Shown in pieces: positions 18,724 through 27,437 of a DNA stretch of 64,000 bases (the first letter of the stretch is position 1; each line of letters starts with the position of its first letter). The notes beneath the pieces are model-generated. The model saw only the letters and a program-made list of their open reading frames with translations, had not been told where the DNA came from and searched no databases. The position numbers were made by a program, and so were the translations under genes. The DNA is from Burkholderiales bacterium (GTDB taxonomy: Bacteria > Pseudomonadota > Gammaproteobacteria > Burkholderiales > Burkholderiaceae_C): contig JACRAY010000022.1 of assembly GCA_016213325.1 (NCBI GenBank), positions 62,001-126,000 of the forward strand, read 5' to 3'.

Positions 18724-19590
18724 TTACCGCATCGCAGCCCTGCGAAAATCGGACGGCGTCAGTCCGGTCGCCTTCTTGAACGCGGTGCTGAAGTGCTGAG
18801 CATGGCTGAAGCCGCAATCCAGCGCGACTTTAGTTGCGGTGCGACGGGGATCCAGGAGAAGCTCCTTGGCCCGCTCGAGACGCAGATCGTAAACAAAGCG
18901 CAGGGGTGTCTGCCCGGCACTTTCGCGAAAAGCCCGCATGAAATGCCGGGGACTGACACCGGCAACTTGCGCTAAGTCCTCGATCGCGAACGGCCTCGAC
19001 AAGTCGGCCTCGATGTAGTCGATGACGCGCCGAAAGCTGCCAGGTGCAAGGCCACCGCACGGGCGAACAGCGGGTGCCTGGCTGCCGTCGATTCGGGCCA
19101 GAAGGGCGAGCGCTTGCATTGCCCAGCCGTCTGCGAACAACCCGTAAAGGCTGTCTGCATTGCGTGCCTCACGGCATAAGACCGAGAGGCCACGTTGCAG
19201 ATCTTCGTTGCCGAAGGCAATCAGCGGCCGATTGAAGTGGCAGCCGGCGTCGGACGCAACGGTTGGGTCGAGGAAGACCACCGTGTATTCGAACGACGGG
19301 GCTACCTCGAACTCGCCTACGACTGAGGTCGAGGCTGGGAGCAGCGCAAGGTTTGTTCCCTGCCTTATTTCGGAGTGGATGCGGCGGCCGTCAAGCTCCA
19401 GATGCAACTCTTTGAGGCCGCTGCCAAACCAGAACAGCGCCAGCCGCGGTTGACGAAAACGCCAGGAGATGGGCCCGGTGGCTCGGCGCGCAAGGACCTC
19501 TACATGCGTGGTGCGCGAGTCCGCAATGATGCCGGAGACGAGTTCACCCCCAACCTCGCGGTATTCGGCTTGTGAGTCTAGGTCATGCAT
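18724..19590 (-). CDS. AraC family transcriptional regulator
   Basis: Regulator of 288 residues. The N-terminal about 180 residues form a cupin-like effector domain. The C-terminal AraC/XylS DNA-binding domain has two helix-turn-helix units: FAIEDLAQVAGVSPRHFMRAF and TATKVALDCGFSHAQHFSTAF, ending in TGLTPSDFRR. The gene lies downstream of a broken NmrA-like gene on the same strand, and next to the BKACE relic, so its original target may be lost. Ligand unknown. Confidence 0.9.
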   Translation of the reverse strand: MHDLDSQAEYREVGGELVSGIIADSRTTHVEVLARRATGPISWRFRQPRLALFWFGSGLKELHLELDGRRIHSEIRQGTNLALLPASTSVVGEFEVAPSFEYTVVFLDPTVASDAGCHFNRPLIAFGNEDLQRGLSVLCREARNADSLYGLFADGWAMQALALLARIDGSQAPAVRPCGGLAPGSFRRVIDYIEADLSRPFAIEDLAQVAGVSPRHFMRAFRESAGQTPLRFVYDLRLERAKELLLDPRRTATKVALDCGFSHAQHFSTAFKKATGLTPSDFRRAAMR

Positions 19591-19653
19591 TGCTTACCTC
19601 CGGCTTCGACCTTGCGCCCGACCTCATTGTGCCGGGAGTGGGCACAAATTTGG

Positions 19654-20194
19654 TCACGCCCGGAACACGTCCAGGTTGTCGGTCAACCACCCGGTCAACG
19701 AACGTGGGGCTTTTCCGGTAAGTTCCTCGACGGTTGAAGTCGTTTCGGCTATCACAGACTCGCGGAACATTTGGTCCAGTCCAACCAGGACATCGGCTAC
19801 CAGCGGAGATAGTCCGGCGCCGAGCAGAGCATCTCGCTGCTCGGCAGGTGAACGGTCCGAGGGCGGACAGTTTGACGATGTGCCGAACGCGTGATGCAAC
19901 TGCTGCATCGATCAGTGCGATTTCGTTGGTAGCCTGTTCGAGGGATGTGCCATGCGCGATGAAGGGCCGGTCGACGCCACGCAGGGCCTCCTCAAGCGTG
20001 TCTGCGCGTTGAAAGTCGACCTTGAATGCGCGCACTCCTTGGGGCACGCCCATCGCGCTGGGTCGGCGCGTTAGGGCCACGAGTTCAATCGGGTCAGCGC
20101 CGAGCAACGACATCAACACAGCGCTAACGCGTCCTGTTGCGCCCGCGATGGCAATCCGAGGCTTTTTGATACTGGGGGTCGAATAGTTGAGCAT
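19654..20194 (-). pseudogene. NmrA-like NAD(P)-binding protein, internally deleted and frameshifted
   Basis: The N-terminal part (from ATG 20194) encodes KKPRIAIAGATGRVSAVLMS and runs to VRHIVKLSALGPF, the first half of an NmrA/SDR-a protein. The next frame supplies GLSPLVADVLVGLDQMF and LTGKAPRSLTGWLTDNLDVF, the typical C-terminus, ending at TGA 19654-19656. The join lies near 19850. About 90-100 residues are missing and the frames differ, so the gene is inactive. The track shows the halves as ORFs 19583 and 19654. Confidence 0.8.
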
Positions 20195-20207
20195 GACGGG
20201 TCCCACG

Positions 20208-21983
20208 TCAGGACGAGCTCGGCAACGCCGCCTCGTCCATTACGACCCCGGCGCCCGCGCGGATTTCCTCGCACAGCGCGACCGTCTGCGGCAGCAGGCG
20301 CTTCAGGTAGAAGCGCGCGGTCGCCAGCTTCGACGCATAGAACGGGTCGCCCGAATCCGCCTTCGTCCGCGTCGCCTCCACTGTCCGCAGCCAGACGTGC
20401 GACAGCGCCAGGTGGCCTGCCAGCCGCAGGTAGGGCACGCTGGCTGCGCCAGCGGCATGCTGGTCTGCGACGGACAGCGCCACCAGCTCCGAGCTGATCT
20501 CGCGCACGCGCCGAGCCAGCTGCAGCACGGGGCCCGCGAACTCCTGCGTTTCCGGTCGCGCGTGCAGCGTCTCTGCATGTGCCATCACCTGGTCGACGAA
20601 TGCGCGCATTCGAATACCACCGTCGGCGATCACCTTGCGGCCCAGCAGGTCCATCGCCTGCACCCCGTTCGTGCCCTCGTACAGGCTGACGATGCGGACG
20701 TCGCGAACGTGCTGCTCGACGCCGCTTTCGCGGATGAAACCGTGCCCGCCGAACACCTGCATTGCGGTGATCGTCGACTCCAGCGCAACGTCGCTGCCCA
20801 CTGCCTTCACGATCGGCGTGAGCAGGGCGACCAGGCTTTCCGCGTCGCGCCGGCGATCCGCGTCGGGGTGCGCATGGCTCACGTCCACCAGCTGCGACGC
20901 CCACAGCGCCAGCGCGCGCAGGCCCTCCACGTTCGCCTTCATCGTCAGCAACATCCGGCGCACGTCGGCGTGCAGCACGATCAGGTCGGCCGGCGCCGTG
21001 GAGCCTGGCGCACGGCCCTGCACGCGCTCGTTGGCGTAGCGCAGCGCCTTCTGCCATGCTGCCTCCATGACGCCGATGGCGGTGATGCCGACCCCCAGCC
21101 GCAGATGGTTCATCTGCACGAACATGCCGGCCAGGCCCTTGTTCGCCTCCCCGACCAACCAGCCAGTTGCGCCATCGAAGTTCATCGTGCAGGTGGCGTT
21201 GGCGTGGATGCCCATCTTGTGCTCGATGGAGCCACACACCACAGCGTTGCGCTCGCGCAGCGTCCCGTCGGCGTTCGGGATGACCTTGGGCACCAGGAAC
21301 AGCGAGATCCCCTTCGTGCCGGGCGGCGCATCGGGCAGCCGGGCCAGCACCAGGTGCACGATGTTCTCGGTGAGGTCATGTTCGCCGCCGGAGATGAAGA
21401 TCTTCGAGCCGGTGATGCGGTAGGTGCCGTCGGGCTGTGGCACGGCGCGGGTGCGCAGCAGGCCCAAGTCCGTGCCGGCCTGCGGCTCCGTCAGGCACAT
21501 TGTGCCGGCCCATTCGCCGCGAGCCATCTTCGGCAGGTACAGGGCCTTCAGTTCCTCCGATGCATTGGCGCGCACGTTCACGTACGTGGCCTGCGACATG
21601 CCGGGGTAGGCGCTGAACGCCATGTTGGCCCCGCCGAAAATCTCGTTCACCGCGTTCTCCACGGCCGTGGGAAAGCCCGATCCACCGTGCTCGGCGCTGC
21701 AGGCGATTGCGCTCCAGCCATTGTCGATGTACTGCCGGTAGGCACCGCGAAAGCCTGCGGGCGTGGTCACCACGCCGTCGCGCAGCTCACAGCCGGCCTC
21801 GTCGCCGCTGGCGTTCAGGGGCGCGATCACGCCTTCGGCGAATTCGCCGGCAGCTGCCAGCACCTGGTCGATGGTGCCGGCATCGAAGTCGCTGCGGCCG
21901 CAGGCCTGCATGACGGTCGAGGTCTCGAGGAGTTCATGCAAGACGAACTGGAAGTCGCGGAGTGGGGCTTGGTAGAGGCTCAT
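20208..21983 (-). CDS. acyl-CoA dehydrogenase with C-terminal extension, DmdC-like
   Basis: Large acyl-CoA dehydrogenase of 591 residues. The start MSLYQAPLRDFQFVLHEL is conserved in the 3-methylmercaptopropionyl-CoA dehydrogenase-like branch, so I use ATG 21983 rather than 22067. CLTEPQAGTDLGLLRTRA and FGGHGFIRESGVEQHVRD are flavin/CoA motifs, and GTNGVQAMDLLGRKV precedes the extra C-terminal helical domain. It lies 19 bases after the thiolase gene in one operon, so beta-oxidation of a fatty or branched acid is more likely than DMSP demethylation (inference). Confidence 0.9.
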   Translation of the reverse strand: MSLYQAPLRDFQFVLHELLETSTVMQACGRSDFDAGTIDQVLAAAGEFAEGVIAPLNASGDEAGCELRDGVVTTPAGFRGAYRQYIDNGWSAIACSAEHGGSGFPTAVENAVNEIFGGANMAFSAYPGMSQATYVNVRANASEELKALYLPKMARGEWAGTMCLTEPQAGTDLGLLRTRAVPQPDGTYRITGSKIFISGGEHDLTENIVHLVLARLPDAPPGTKGISLFLVPKVIPNADGTLRERNAVVCGSIEHKMGIHANATCTMNFDGATGWLVGEANKGLAGMFVQMNHLRLGVGITAIGVMEAAWQKALRYANERVQGRAPGSTAPADLIVLHADVRRMLLTMKANVEGLRALALWASQLVDVSHAHPDADRRRDAESLVALLTPIVKAVGSDVALESTITAMQVFGGHGFIRESGVEQHVRDVRIVSLYEGTNGVQAMDLLGRKVIADGGIRMRAFVDQVMAHAETLHARPETQEFAGPVLQLARRVREISSELVALSVADQHAAGAASVPYLRLAGHLALSHVWLRTVEATRTKADSGDPFYASKLATARFYLKRLLPQTVALCEEIRAGAGVVMDEAALPSSS

Positions 21984-22002
21984 GTGCGTTCCCGAAAATT
22001 GA

Positions 22003-23187
22003 TCAAGCAACTTCGAACAGCCCAGCCGCGCCCATGCCGCCGCCGATGCACATCGTGACGACGACATAGCGGGCGCCGCGTCGCTTGCCCTCGAGCAAGG
22101 CGTGGCCGACCAGCCGCGAGCCGGTCATGCCGTAGGGGTGGCCGATGCTGATGCCGCCGCCATTGACATTGAGCCTGGCCGGGTCGATGCCCAGCTGGTC
22201 GCGGCAGTGGACGACTTGGCACGCGTAGGCTTCATTGAGTTCCCACAGGCCGATGTCGTCGATCTTGAGGCCGTGTTTCCCGAGCAGCTTCGGCACAGCG
22301 AACACCGGGCCGATACCCATCTCCTCCGGTGCACAGCCCGCCACGGCGATGCCGCGGTACGTGCCCAGCGGCTTCAGGCCACGCCGCTCCGCCACGGCGC
22401 GTTCCACCAGCACGCAGGCACTCGCGCCGTCGGACAGCTGGCTGGCGTTGCCGGCGGTGATGACGCCGCCCTCGATCACCGGCTTGAGCTGGGCCAGGCC
22501 CTCGAGCGTCGTGTCCGGGCGATTGCCTTCGTCGCGCGAGAGCGTGACCTCGCGGTACGTCACTGCGCCCGTCGCCTTGTCGGTGACGGCCATCGTCGCC
22601 GTGATCGGGACGATCTCCGCATCGAACAGTTTGCGCTCCTGCGCGAGGGCGGTCCGCCGCTGAGATTCGAACGAGTACGCGTCCTGCGCTTCGCGCGTGA
22701 TGCCGTACTTGCGCGACACGAACTCGGCCGTCTCCAGCATCGGCATGTAGACATGGGTGGCGCGCTCCTCCAGTTGCGAATCGGCCTGTTCGGCCACCAG
22801 CCGGAAGAACGCGTTTTGCACCGCGGAGATGTTTTCCTGGCCCCCGCCCACCGTCACGTCCATGCCGTCCACGATGATCTGCTTGGCCGCGATGGCCACG
22901 GCCATCAGGCCCGAGGCGCACTGGCGGTCCACGGTCTGCCCGGGCACGGCCTCGGGAAAGCCGGCCGCAAGCGCAGCCAGCCGGCCGATGTTCGGAGCGG
23001 AGGTGCCGCCCGGCATGGAAGTGCCGACGACCACGTCTTCCACCTCCCCCGGCTCGACGCCCGCGCGCGTCACGGCGTGCTGCAGGACGTGGCCCATCAG
23101 GCTGGGCGACTTCACGTTGTTGAGCGATCCGCGGAAGGCCCGGCCGATGCCGGTGCGCGCGGTGGAAACGATGACGGCTTCTCTCAT
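22003..23187 (-). CDS. acetyl-CoA C-acyltransferase (thiolase)
   Basis: Thiolase of 394 residues that cleaves 3-ketoacyl-CoA with CoA. The nucleophile Cys is in [11 protein letters not shown], the His is in [17 protein letters not shown] and the second Cys is in [14 protein letters not shown]; all catalytic parts are present. First gene of the minus-strand thiolase-dehydrogenase operon. A TetR-type operator lies in the 116-base divergent region between this gene and tetR, so repression by that TetR is likely. Confidence 0.92.
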   Translation of the reverse strand: MREAVIVSTARTGIGRAFRGSLNNVKSPSLMGHVLQHAVTRAGVEPGEVEDVVVGTSMPGGTSAPNIGRLAALAAGFPEAVPGQTVDRQCASGLMAVAIAAKQIIVDGMDVTVGGGQENISAVQNAFFRLVAEQADSQLEERATHVYMPMLETAEFVSRKYGITREAQDAYSFESQRRTALAQERKLFDAEIVPITATMAVTDKATGAVTYREVTLSRDEGNRPDTTLEGLAQLKPVIEGGVITAGNASQLSDGASACVLVERAVAERRGLKPLGTYRGIAVAGCAPEEMGIGPVFAVPKLLGKHGLKIDDIGLWELNEAYACQVVHCRDQLGIDPARLNVNGGGISIGHPYGMTGSRLVGHALLEGKRRGARYVVVTMCIGGGMGAAGLFEVA

Positions 23188-23229
23188 GACGGGGTGCTCC
23201 GGTACGGGTAGTTGGGCTAACGATTTATA

Positions 23230-23257
23230 AATAAACGAGCGTTGAGCAAACGAAGCC
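23230..23257. promoter_or_regulatory. TetR-type operator A between thiolase and tetR genes
   Basis: AATAAACGAGCGTT then GAGC then AAACGAAGCC. It aligns position by position with operator B at 27290 (AATAAACGTACGTT, AGGT, AAACGTAAGC) and with the 35513 element. Consensus AACGnnCGTT plus a second AACG 6 bases on. The location in a divergent promoter next to a TetR gene is typical for autoregulation. Confidence 0.7.
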
Positions 23258-23303
23258 TATGTTAAGATTTCCGTACTGTCAACTGGTTTCCCGGAGGAAC
23301 CCC

Positions 23304-23900
23304 ATGCGCTACCCCGCTTCACACAAGGAGGAGACCCGCAAGAAGCTCCTGGCCAGCGCCCGTGCCATCGCCAAGAAGGGCGGCTTCGGCATCACGGGCG
23401 TAGACGAGCTCATGGCCAGCATCGGCCTGACCGGCGGCGCCTTCTACGGCCACTTCCGCAGCAAGGACGACCTGTTCGCCCAGCTGGTGGTGGAGGAGAT
23501 CGCCAACAGCACCGAGATGCTTGCGGGCAACGAAGACTCGCCGCCGGATCACGTGGCCAAGCGCCTGCGCAGCTACCTGAGTTCCGCGCACGCCGCCAAC
23601 CCGGAGACGGGCTGTGTGCTGCCCGCGCTGGGCCCGGAGATCGCGCGCGCCGCGCCGGAAGTCAGGGCCACGGTGGAAGAGGGCCTGAAGCAACTGCAGA
23701 AGAGCTGGTCGGGCCGCATCGGCAACCCCGACGCGGCCTGGGCGCTGATCGCCCAGTGCGTGGGCGCGCTCGTGCTGGCGCGCTGCGTGGAGACCGAGCG
23801 CACTCGCAAGGACATCCTGGCTTCCAGTCGCCGCTTCATCGACGAGACGCACGCGCTGGACACCGCGCCGGCCGTGGGCCGCAAGCGCAGCGCGGAGTGA
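23304..23900 (+). CDS. TetR/AcrR family transcriptional regulator
   Basis: Repressor of 198 residues. The N-terminal helix-turn-helix lies around FGITGVDELMASIGLTGGAFYGHFRSKDDL, which is the canonical TetR pattern. Start ATG 23304 (MRYPASHKEETRKK) has CGGAGG upstream; the track start at 23259 adds an unrelated leader. The C-terminal region with NPETGCVLPALGPEIAR resembles regulators of the acyl-CoA/quinone type. It is divergent from the thiolase gene and is the best candidate for binding the AACGnnCGTT operators of this region. Confidence 0.9.
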   Translation: MRYPASHKEETRKKLLASARAIAKKGGFGITGVDELMASIGLTGGAFYGHFRSKDDLFAQLVVEEIANSTEMLAGNEDSPPDHVAKRLRSYLSSAHAANPETGCVLPALGPEIARAAPEVRATVEEGLKQLQKSWSGRIGNPDAAWALIAQCVGALVLARCVETERTRKDILASSRRFIDETHALDTAPAVGRKRSAE

Positions 23901-23902
23901 CC

Positions 23903-24334
23903 GTGCCTGCGCGCGCCGACGAGTGTGCGTACGTGAAGCTGCGCCGGCTCACGCGCTGCGTGGCGCAGCAGTTCGACGCCCAGCTCGCCCCTGCCGGCGT
24001 GAAGACGACGCAGCTGGTGCTGCTGTCCGAAGTGGCGCGGCTGCAGCCGGTGCGCCCCGGTGAACTGGCGCAAGGCATGGGCCTCGACCCCTCCACGCTC
24101 ACGCGCAACCTGCGCCCGCTGCTTGCGGCGGGCTGGGTCGAGCTGGGCGCCGGCGTGGACGCTCGCAGCCGCACGATCCGCATCACCGCAGCGGGCCGCG
24201 CCAAGCAGGAGCAGGCCCAACGCCACCTGCGCATCGCGCAGCGGGCGCTGGACCAGCGGCTCGGTACCCGACGGCTGGCGGAGCTGAAGCTGCTGATGGA
24301 CGAGTCCTTTGACATCCTGGCGGCGGCGGCATGA
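23903..24334 (+). CDS. MarR family winged-helix transcriptional regulator
   Basis: Protein of 143 residues from a GTG start two bases after the tetR stop; a GGAG lies inside the tetR end. The track extends the frame to 23756 inside tetR. The winged-helix core reads LVLLSEVARLQPVRPGELAQGMGLDPSTLTRNLRPLLAAG followed by the wing DARSRTIRITAAGR. Its last codons overlap the ChaC-like gene start (ATGA). Effector and targets unknown. Confidence 0.85.
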   Translation: MPARADECAYVKLRRLTRCVAQQFDAQLAPAGVKTTQLVLLSEVARLQPVRPGELAQGMGLDPSTLTRNLRPLLAAGWVELGAGVDARSRTIRITAAGRAKQEQAQRHLRIAQRALDQRLGTRRLAELKLLMDESFDILAAAA

Positions 24335-25005
24335 AAGACGCGGCGCGCGTCCGGGTCACGCGCGATGTGTTACTCGACGAAGCGTTCGTGACGCGCCTGT
24401 ATGCTCAGCTGCCGGCCGGCGCGCATCTGCGCACGGCCGGCGAGCTGGAAGCATCGATCGATTCCATGCTGGCCGGTCACGCGGAGGGCGAGGCCGTGCA
24501 CGTCTTCGCCTACGGCTCGCTGATGTGGAACCCTGCCTTCGACCATGCGGGCACACGACCTGCCACCGTCCACGGTTGGCATCGCAGCTTCTGCCTGCGC
24601 TCGATCATCGGCCGCGGCTCGCCGGAGCAACCGGGGTTGATGCTGGCGCTGGACCGCGGTGGGGCCTGCCATGGGGTGCTGCTGTGCATCGAGGCCCAGA
24701 AGGCGCGCGACGAGCTGCGGGTGCTCTGGCGGCGCGAGATGATGACCGGAATCTACGACGCGCGGTGGGTCAAGGCACGTGCCGGCGGAATGGCCGTGCG
24801 CGCGATCACCTTCACCGCCAACCGCGCCCACACCCGCTATGTCCGCGGCCTCGCCGTGGAAGAGATGGCCCGCATGATCAATTGCGGCGCGGGCGCCCTC
24901 GGGTCAAGCCGCGAGTATTTCGACTCGGTGCTGGACCACCTGGCGGCGCTGGGCGTGCGGGATGCGGGGATGGAGCGGTTGCGGGTGGCGGCGGGGAGGC
25001 GCTGA
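24331..25005 (+). CDS. ChaC-like gamma-glutamylcyclotransferase
   Basis: Protein of 224 residues with VFAYGSLMWNP, the substrate-binding loop of ChaC-family glutathione-specific gamma-glutamylcyclotransferases, and VHGWHRSFCLRSIIGRGSPEQPGL. The catalytic Glu probably lies in the conserved later part. It would convert glutathione to 5-oxoproline and Cys-Gly. It overlaps the MarR gene by 4 bases, so the TetR-MarR-ChaC genes are one operon, an unusual link of glutathione turnover to an acyl-CoA regulon. Confidence 0.85.
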   Translation: MKDAARVRVTRDVLLDEAFVTRLYAQLPAGAHLRTAGELEASIDSMLAGHAEGEAVHVFAYGSLMWNPAFDHAGTRPATVHGWHRSFCLRSIIGRGSPEQPGLMLALDRGGACHGVLLCIEAQKARDELRVLWRREMMTGIYDARWVKARAGGMAVRAITFTANRAHTRYVRGLAVEEMARMINCGAGALGSSREYFDSVLDHLAALGVRDAGMERLRVAAGRR

Positions 25006-25025
25006 TCCTCCCCCCAGGGTCCAGC

Positions 25026-26663
25026 TCAGGCAGCCGCTACCGGCACCCGCAGCTCCTTGCGCAGGATCTTGCCCACGGTGGACTTCGGCAGCGCTTCCAG
25101 GAAAGTCACGTGACGCGGCACCTTGTACCCCGTCAGGTTCTTGCGGCAGTGCGCCATGATGTCCTGTTCGTCGACCGCTTCCGAGCGCCTCACCACGAAC
25201 AGATGCGGGACCTCACCGGAGCGCTCATCGGGCACGCCGATGCACGCGCACTCCAGCACGCCCGGGTGCAGCGCCGCTACGCCCTCGATCTCGTTGGGGT
25301 ACACATTGAAGCCCGACACCAGGATCATGTCCTTCTTGCGGTCGACGATGCGCATCAGGCCCTGGGCATCCATCGTCACCACGTCGCCGGTGCGGAACCA
25401 ACCGTCCGCGGTAAACACCTTGCGCGTTTCGTCGTCGCGTTTCCAATAACCGGCGAAGACCTGCGGGCCTTTGATGAGCAGTTCGCCCGGCGTGCCGAGC
25501 GGCACCGGGTCGCCCGCGTCGTCGACGATCAGGACGTCGGTGGACGGTACCGGGATGCCGATTGCGCCGTTGCAGCCGGGGGCGTTGAAGGTGGCGCTGG
25601 GTGAGGTCTCGGTCAGGCCATACGCCTCCGTGATGGGCGGGCCGCCTGCCTGCTCCCACTTGCGGGCCACGGCTTCCTGGATCGAAGCGCCGGCGCCGAT
25701 CACGAGGCGGCAGCGCGAGAAGTCGAGCTGCGCCAGGTCCGGCATGTTCACCATGCCGTTGAACATCGTGTTCACGCCGATCAGCATGTCGAACGGCTCC
25801 CGGCGCAGCTCGGCGCATAGCCCTTGCACGTCCCTCGGGTTCGCCACGAGCCGGTTGTGTCCCCCGGTTGTGAGCGCCATGAGCGCGATCCCTAGCGGGA
25901 AGATGTGGTACAGCGGCAGCGGCGTGACAAGTTCCAGCTCGCCCAGGTCGAGCAGCAGGCCGAGCCAGGATTGCATCTGCAGCAGGCTGGCGAGCACGCT
26001 GCGGTGCGTGAGGCAGGCGCCCTTCGACACGCCGGTGGTCCCGCCGGTGTACTGCAGGAACGCAAGGTCGCCGGGGCGCACGTGGGGCCGGGTGAACGTC
26101 GCCTTTCGCGCCATCGCCTCGTGCAGCGGCACCGGCCGGGTTTCGGGGCTGGGCAGGCGCGCCGGGTTCGCCTCGGCGGGAGCGAGCAGCGCCTGCTTCA
26201 CCGACTGCATCGGCACGGTGACCACGTTCCGCACTTCCGTGCGTTCCAGCACTTCCGCGACCAGCGCGGTGAAGGGGTCGGCCACCAGCAGGGCGGCCGC
26301 GCCGGCATCGGCCAGCTGGTACTCGGCCTCGCGGGCCGTGTAGAGCGGGTTGACCGTGACGCCCACGAACCCCGCCCGGATGATGGCAGCCAGGGCGACC
26401 GGGTAGAGCAGGTGGTTGGGCAGCAGCAGTGCGACACGGTCACCCTGCCGCAGGCCGGCCGCCTGCAGGTACGCAACGAGGCGCGCTGACGCGACGTCGA
26501 CCTCCGCAAACGTCAGGGACTCGCCGTTGCACGTGACGGCCGTGCGGCCTGCATGCCGCGCGAAGGTGCCTTCGAGCGCCGTGAGGAGGGTGTCGCCTTC
26601 GCCCATCGCCAGCTCACGGGCCATCCCGGCAGGGTAGGAAGCGTGCCAGATGCGTTGTTCCAT
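25026..26663 (-). CDS. long-chain acyl-CoA synthetase (FadD-like)
   Basis: ANL-family acyl-CoA ligase of 545 residues. It has the P-loop LQYTGGTTGVSKGACLTHR, mid motif EAYGLTETSPSATFN, hinge region GWFRTGDVVTMD and a C-terminal PKSTVGKILRKELR with the adenylation Lys. ATG 26663 (MEQRIWHASYPAGM), preceded by AGAGGAGA, is the true start; the 752-residue track ORF reads antisense-style sequence of the DsbA gene before it. Forms an operon with the DsbA-family gene. Confidence 0.92.
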   Translation of the reverse strand: MEQRIWHASYPAGMARELAMGEGDTLLTALEGTFARHAGRTAVTCNGESLTFAEVDVASARLVAYLQAAGLRQGDRVALLLPNHLLYPVALAAIIRAGFVGVTVNPLYTAREAEYQLADAGAAALLVADPFTALVAEVLERTEVRNVVTVPMQSVKQALLAPAEANPARLPSPETRPVPLHEAMARKATFTRPHVRPGDLAFLQYTGGTTGVSKGACLTHRSVLASLLQMQSWLGLLLDLGELELVTPLPLYHIFPLGIALMALTTGGHNRLVANPRDVQGLCAELRREPFDMLIGVNTMFNGMVNMPDLAQLDFSRCRLVIGAGASIQEAVARKWEQAGGPPITEAYGLTETSPSATFNAPGCNGAIGIPVPSTDVLIVDDAGDPVPLGTPGELLIKGPQVFAGYWKRDDETRKVFTADGWFRTGDVVTMDAQGLMRIVDRKKDMILVSGFNVYPNEIEGVAALHPGVLECACIGVPDERSGEVPHLFVVRRSEAVDEQDIMAHCRKNLTGYKVPRHVTFLEALPKSTVGKILRKELRVPVAAA

Positions 26664-26683
26664 GTTGTCTCCTCTTCGGGGGT

Positions 26684-27277
26684 TCAGGCAGCCAGCGCTT
26701 CGCGCACGAAGTCCATCCGGTCCTGGCCGAAGAACATCTCGTCGCCCACGAAGATCGTCGGTGCCCCGAACACGCCGCGCTGCACCGCCTCCTCGGTCGT
26801 CGCCTTGAGCGCGGCCTTTGTCGCGGGGTCCTGCGTGAGCCGGTCGATCTCGGCGGGGTCGAAGCCGCCACCCGCCAGTACGTCGGCGGTGAGCTGCGGC
26901 TGGTTCAGGTCGAGCGCATCGATCCACAAGCCCTTGAACACGCAGGCCAGCAGTTGCTGCAGCCGCTCGGGCTGGTGCAACTGCACGCCCGTCACGGCGC
27001 GCATCAGGAACAGCGTGATGATGGGGAAGTGCGGGTTGCTCTTCAGCGGCACGCCGTAGCGGCGCGCGTGGCGTTCGTAGTCCATGTTGGTGTAGCGGCC
27101 CTTGACGGGGATCGTTGCGGGCGAGGCATTGCCCGTCGCCTGGTACACGCCGCCGAGCAGCATGGGTCGGTACAGCAGGTCGGCCTGGTACTGGCCGCAC
27201 AGGCCGGGCAGCTGGGTCCAGGCCAGGTAGGACGCCGGGCTGCCGACGTCGAAGAAGAAGTGGACGGATTTGCGCAT
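26684..27277 (-). CDS. DsbA family protein, 2-hydroxychromene-2-carboxylate isomerase-like
   Basis: Kappa-class GST/DsbA-fold protein of 197 residues. VHFFFDVGSPASYLAW (Ser in place of the CxxC active site), RPMLLGGVYQATGN and FGAPTIFVGDEMFFGQDRMDF are hallmarks of 2-hydroxychromene-2-carboxylate isomerase and relatives, glutathione-dependent isomerases of aromatic degradation. It heads the minus-strand operon with the acyl-CoA synthetase and has operator B upstream. The glutathione cofactor connects functionally with the nearby ChaC-like gene (inference). Confidence 0.88.
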   Translation of the reverse strand: MRKSVHFFFDVGSPASYLAWTQLPGLCGQYQADLLYRPMLLGGVYQATGNASPATIPVKGRYTNMDYERHARRYGVPLKSNPHFPIITLFLMRAVTGVQLHQPERLQQLLACVFKGLWIDALDLNQPQLTADVLAGGGFDPAEIDRLTQDPATKAALKATTEEAVQRGVFGAPTIFVGDEMFFGQDRMDFVREALAA

Positions 27278-27289
27278 GGATCACCTTTC

Positions 27290-27317
27290 AATAAACGTAC
27301 GTTAGGTAAACGTAAGC
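27290..27317. promoter_or_regulatory. TetR-type operator B upstream of the DsbA-family gene
   Basis: AATAAACGTACGTT, AGGT, AAACGTAAGC, 13 bases upstream of the DsbA-family start codon. It matches operator A in 22 of 28 positions by eye, including all AACG and CGTT cores. Confidence 0.7.
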
Positions 27318-27409
27318 TAATCCATGAAGAGGAGGCTGTCAACCGGAATTTTCTTTTCCAGATTTATTGACAAACTATCGTTCAATGATTATCGTCCCCT
27401 CCATTGTCG

Positions 27410-27419
27410 AACGACCGTT
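27410..27419. promoter_or_regulatory. TetR-type operator C upstream of the SDR gene
   Basis: AACGACCGTT, flanked as TCG-AACGACCGTT-CGA, lies between the divergent DsbA-family and SDR genes, 18 bases before the SDR ATG and touching its RBS. A weaker related half-site (AAACTATCGTT) is at 27373. It has the AACGnnCGTT core of operators A, B and D. Confidence 0.55.
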
Positions 27420-27437
27420 CGATAAAGGAGAGACTCC

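Noticed and set aside
20187-22058. 623-residue plus-strand ORF
   Set aside because: It is the antisense shadow of the acyl-CoA dehydrogenase gene, rich in His/Arg/Gln as expected for reversed high-GC coding DNA.
25026-27284. 752-residue ORF on the minus strand
   Set aside because: Only its last 545 codons encode the acyl-CoA synthetase; the first part overlaps the DsbA-family gene in another frame and has no protein-like character.
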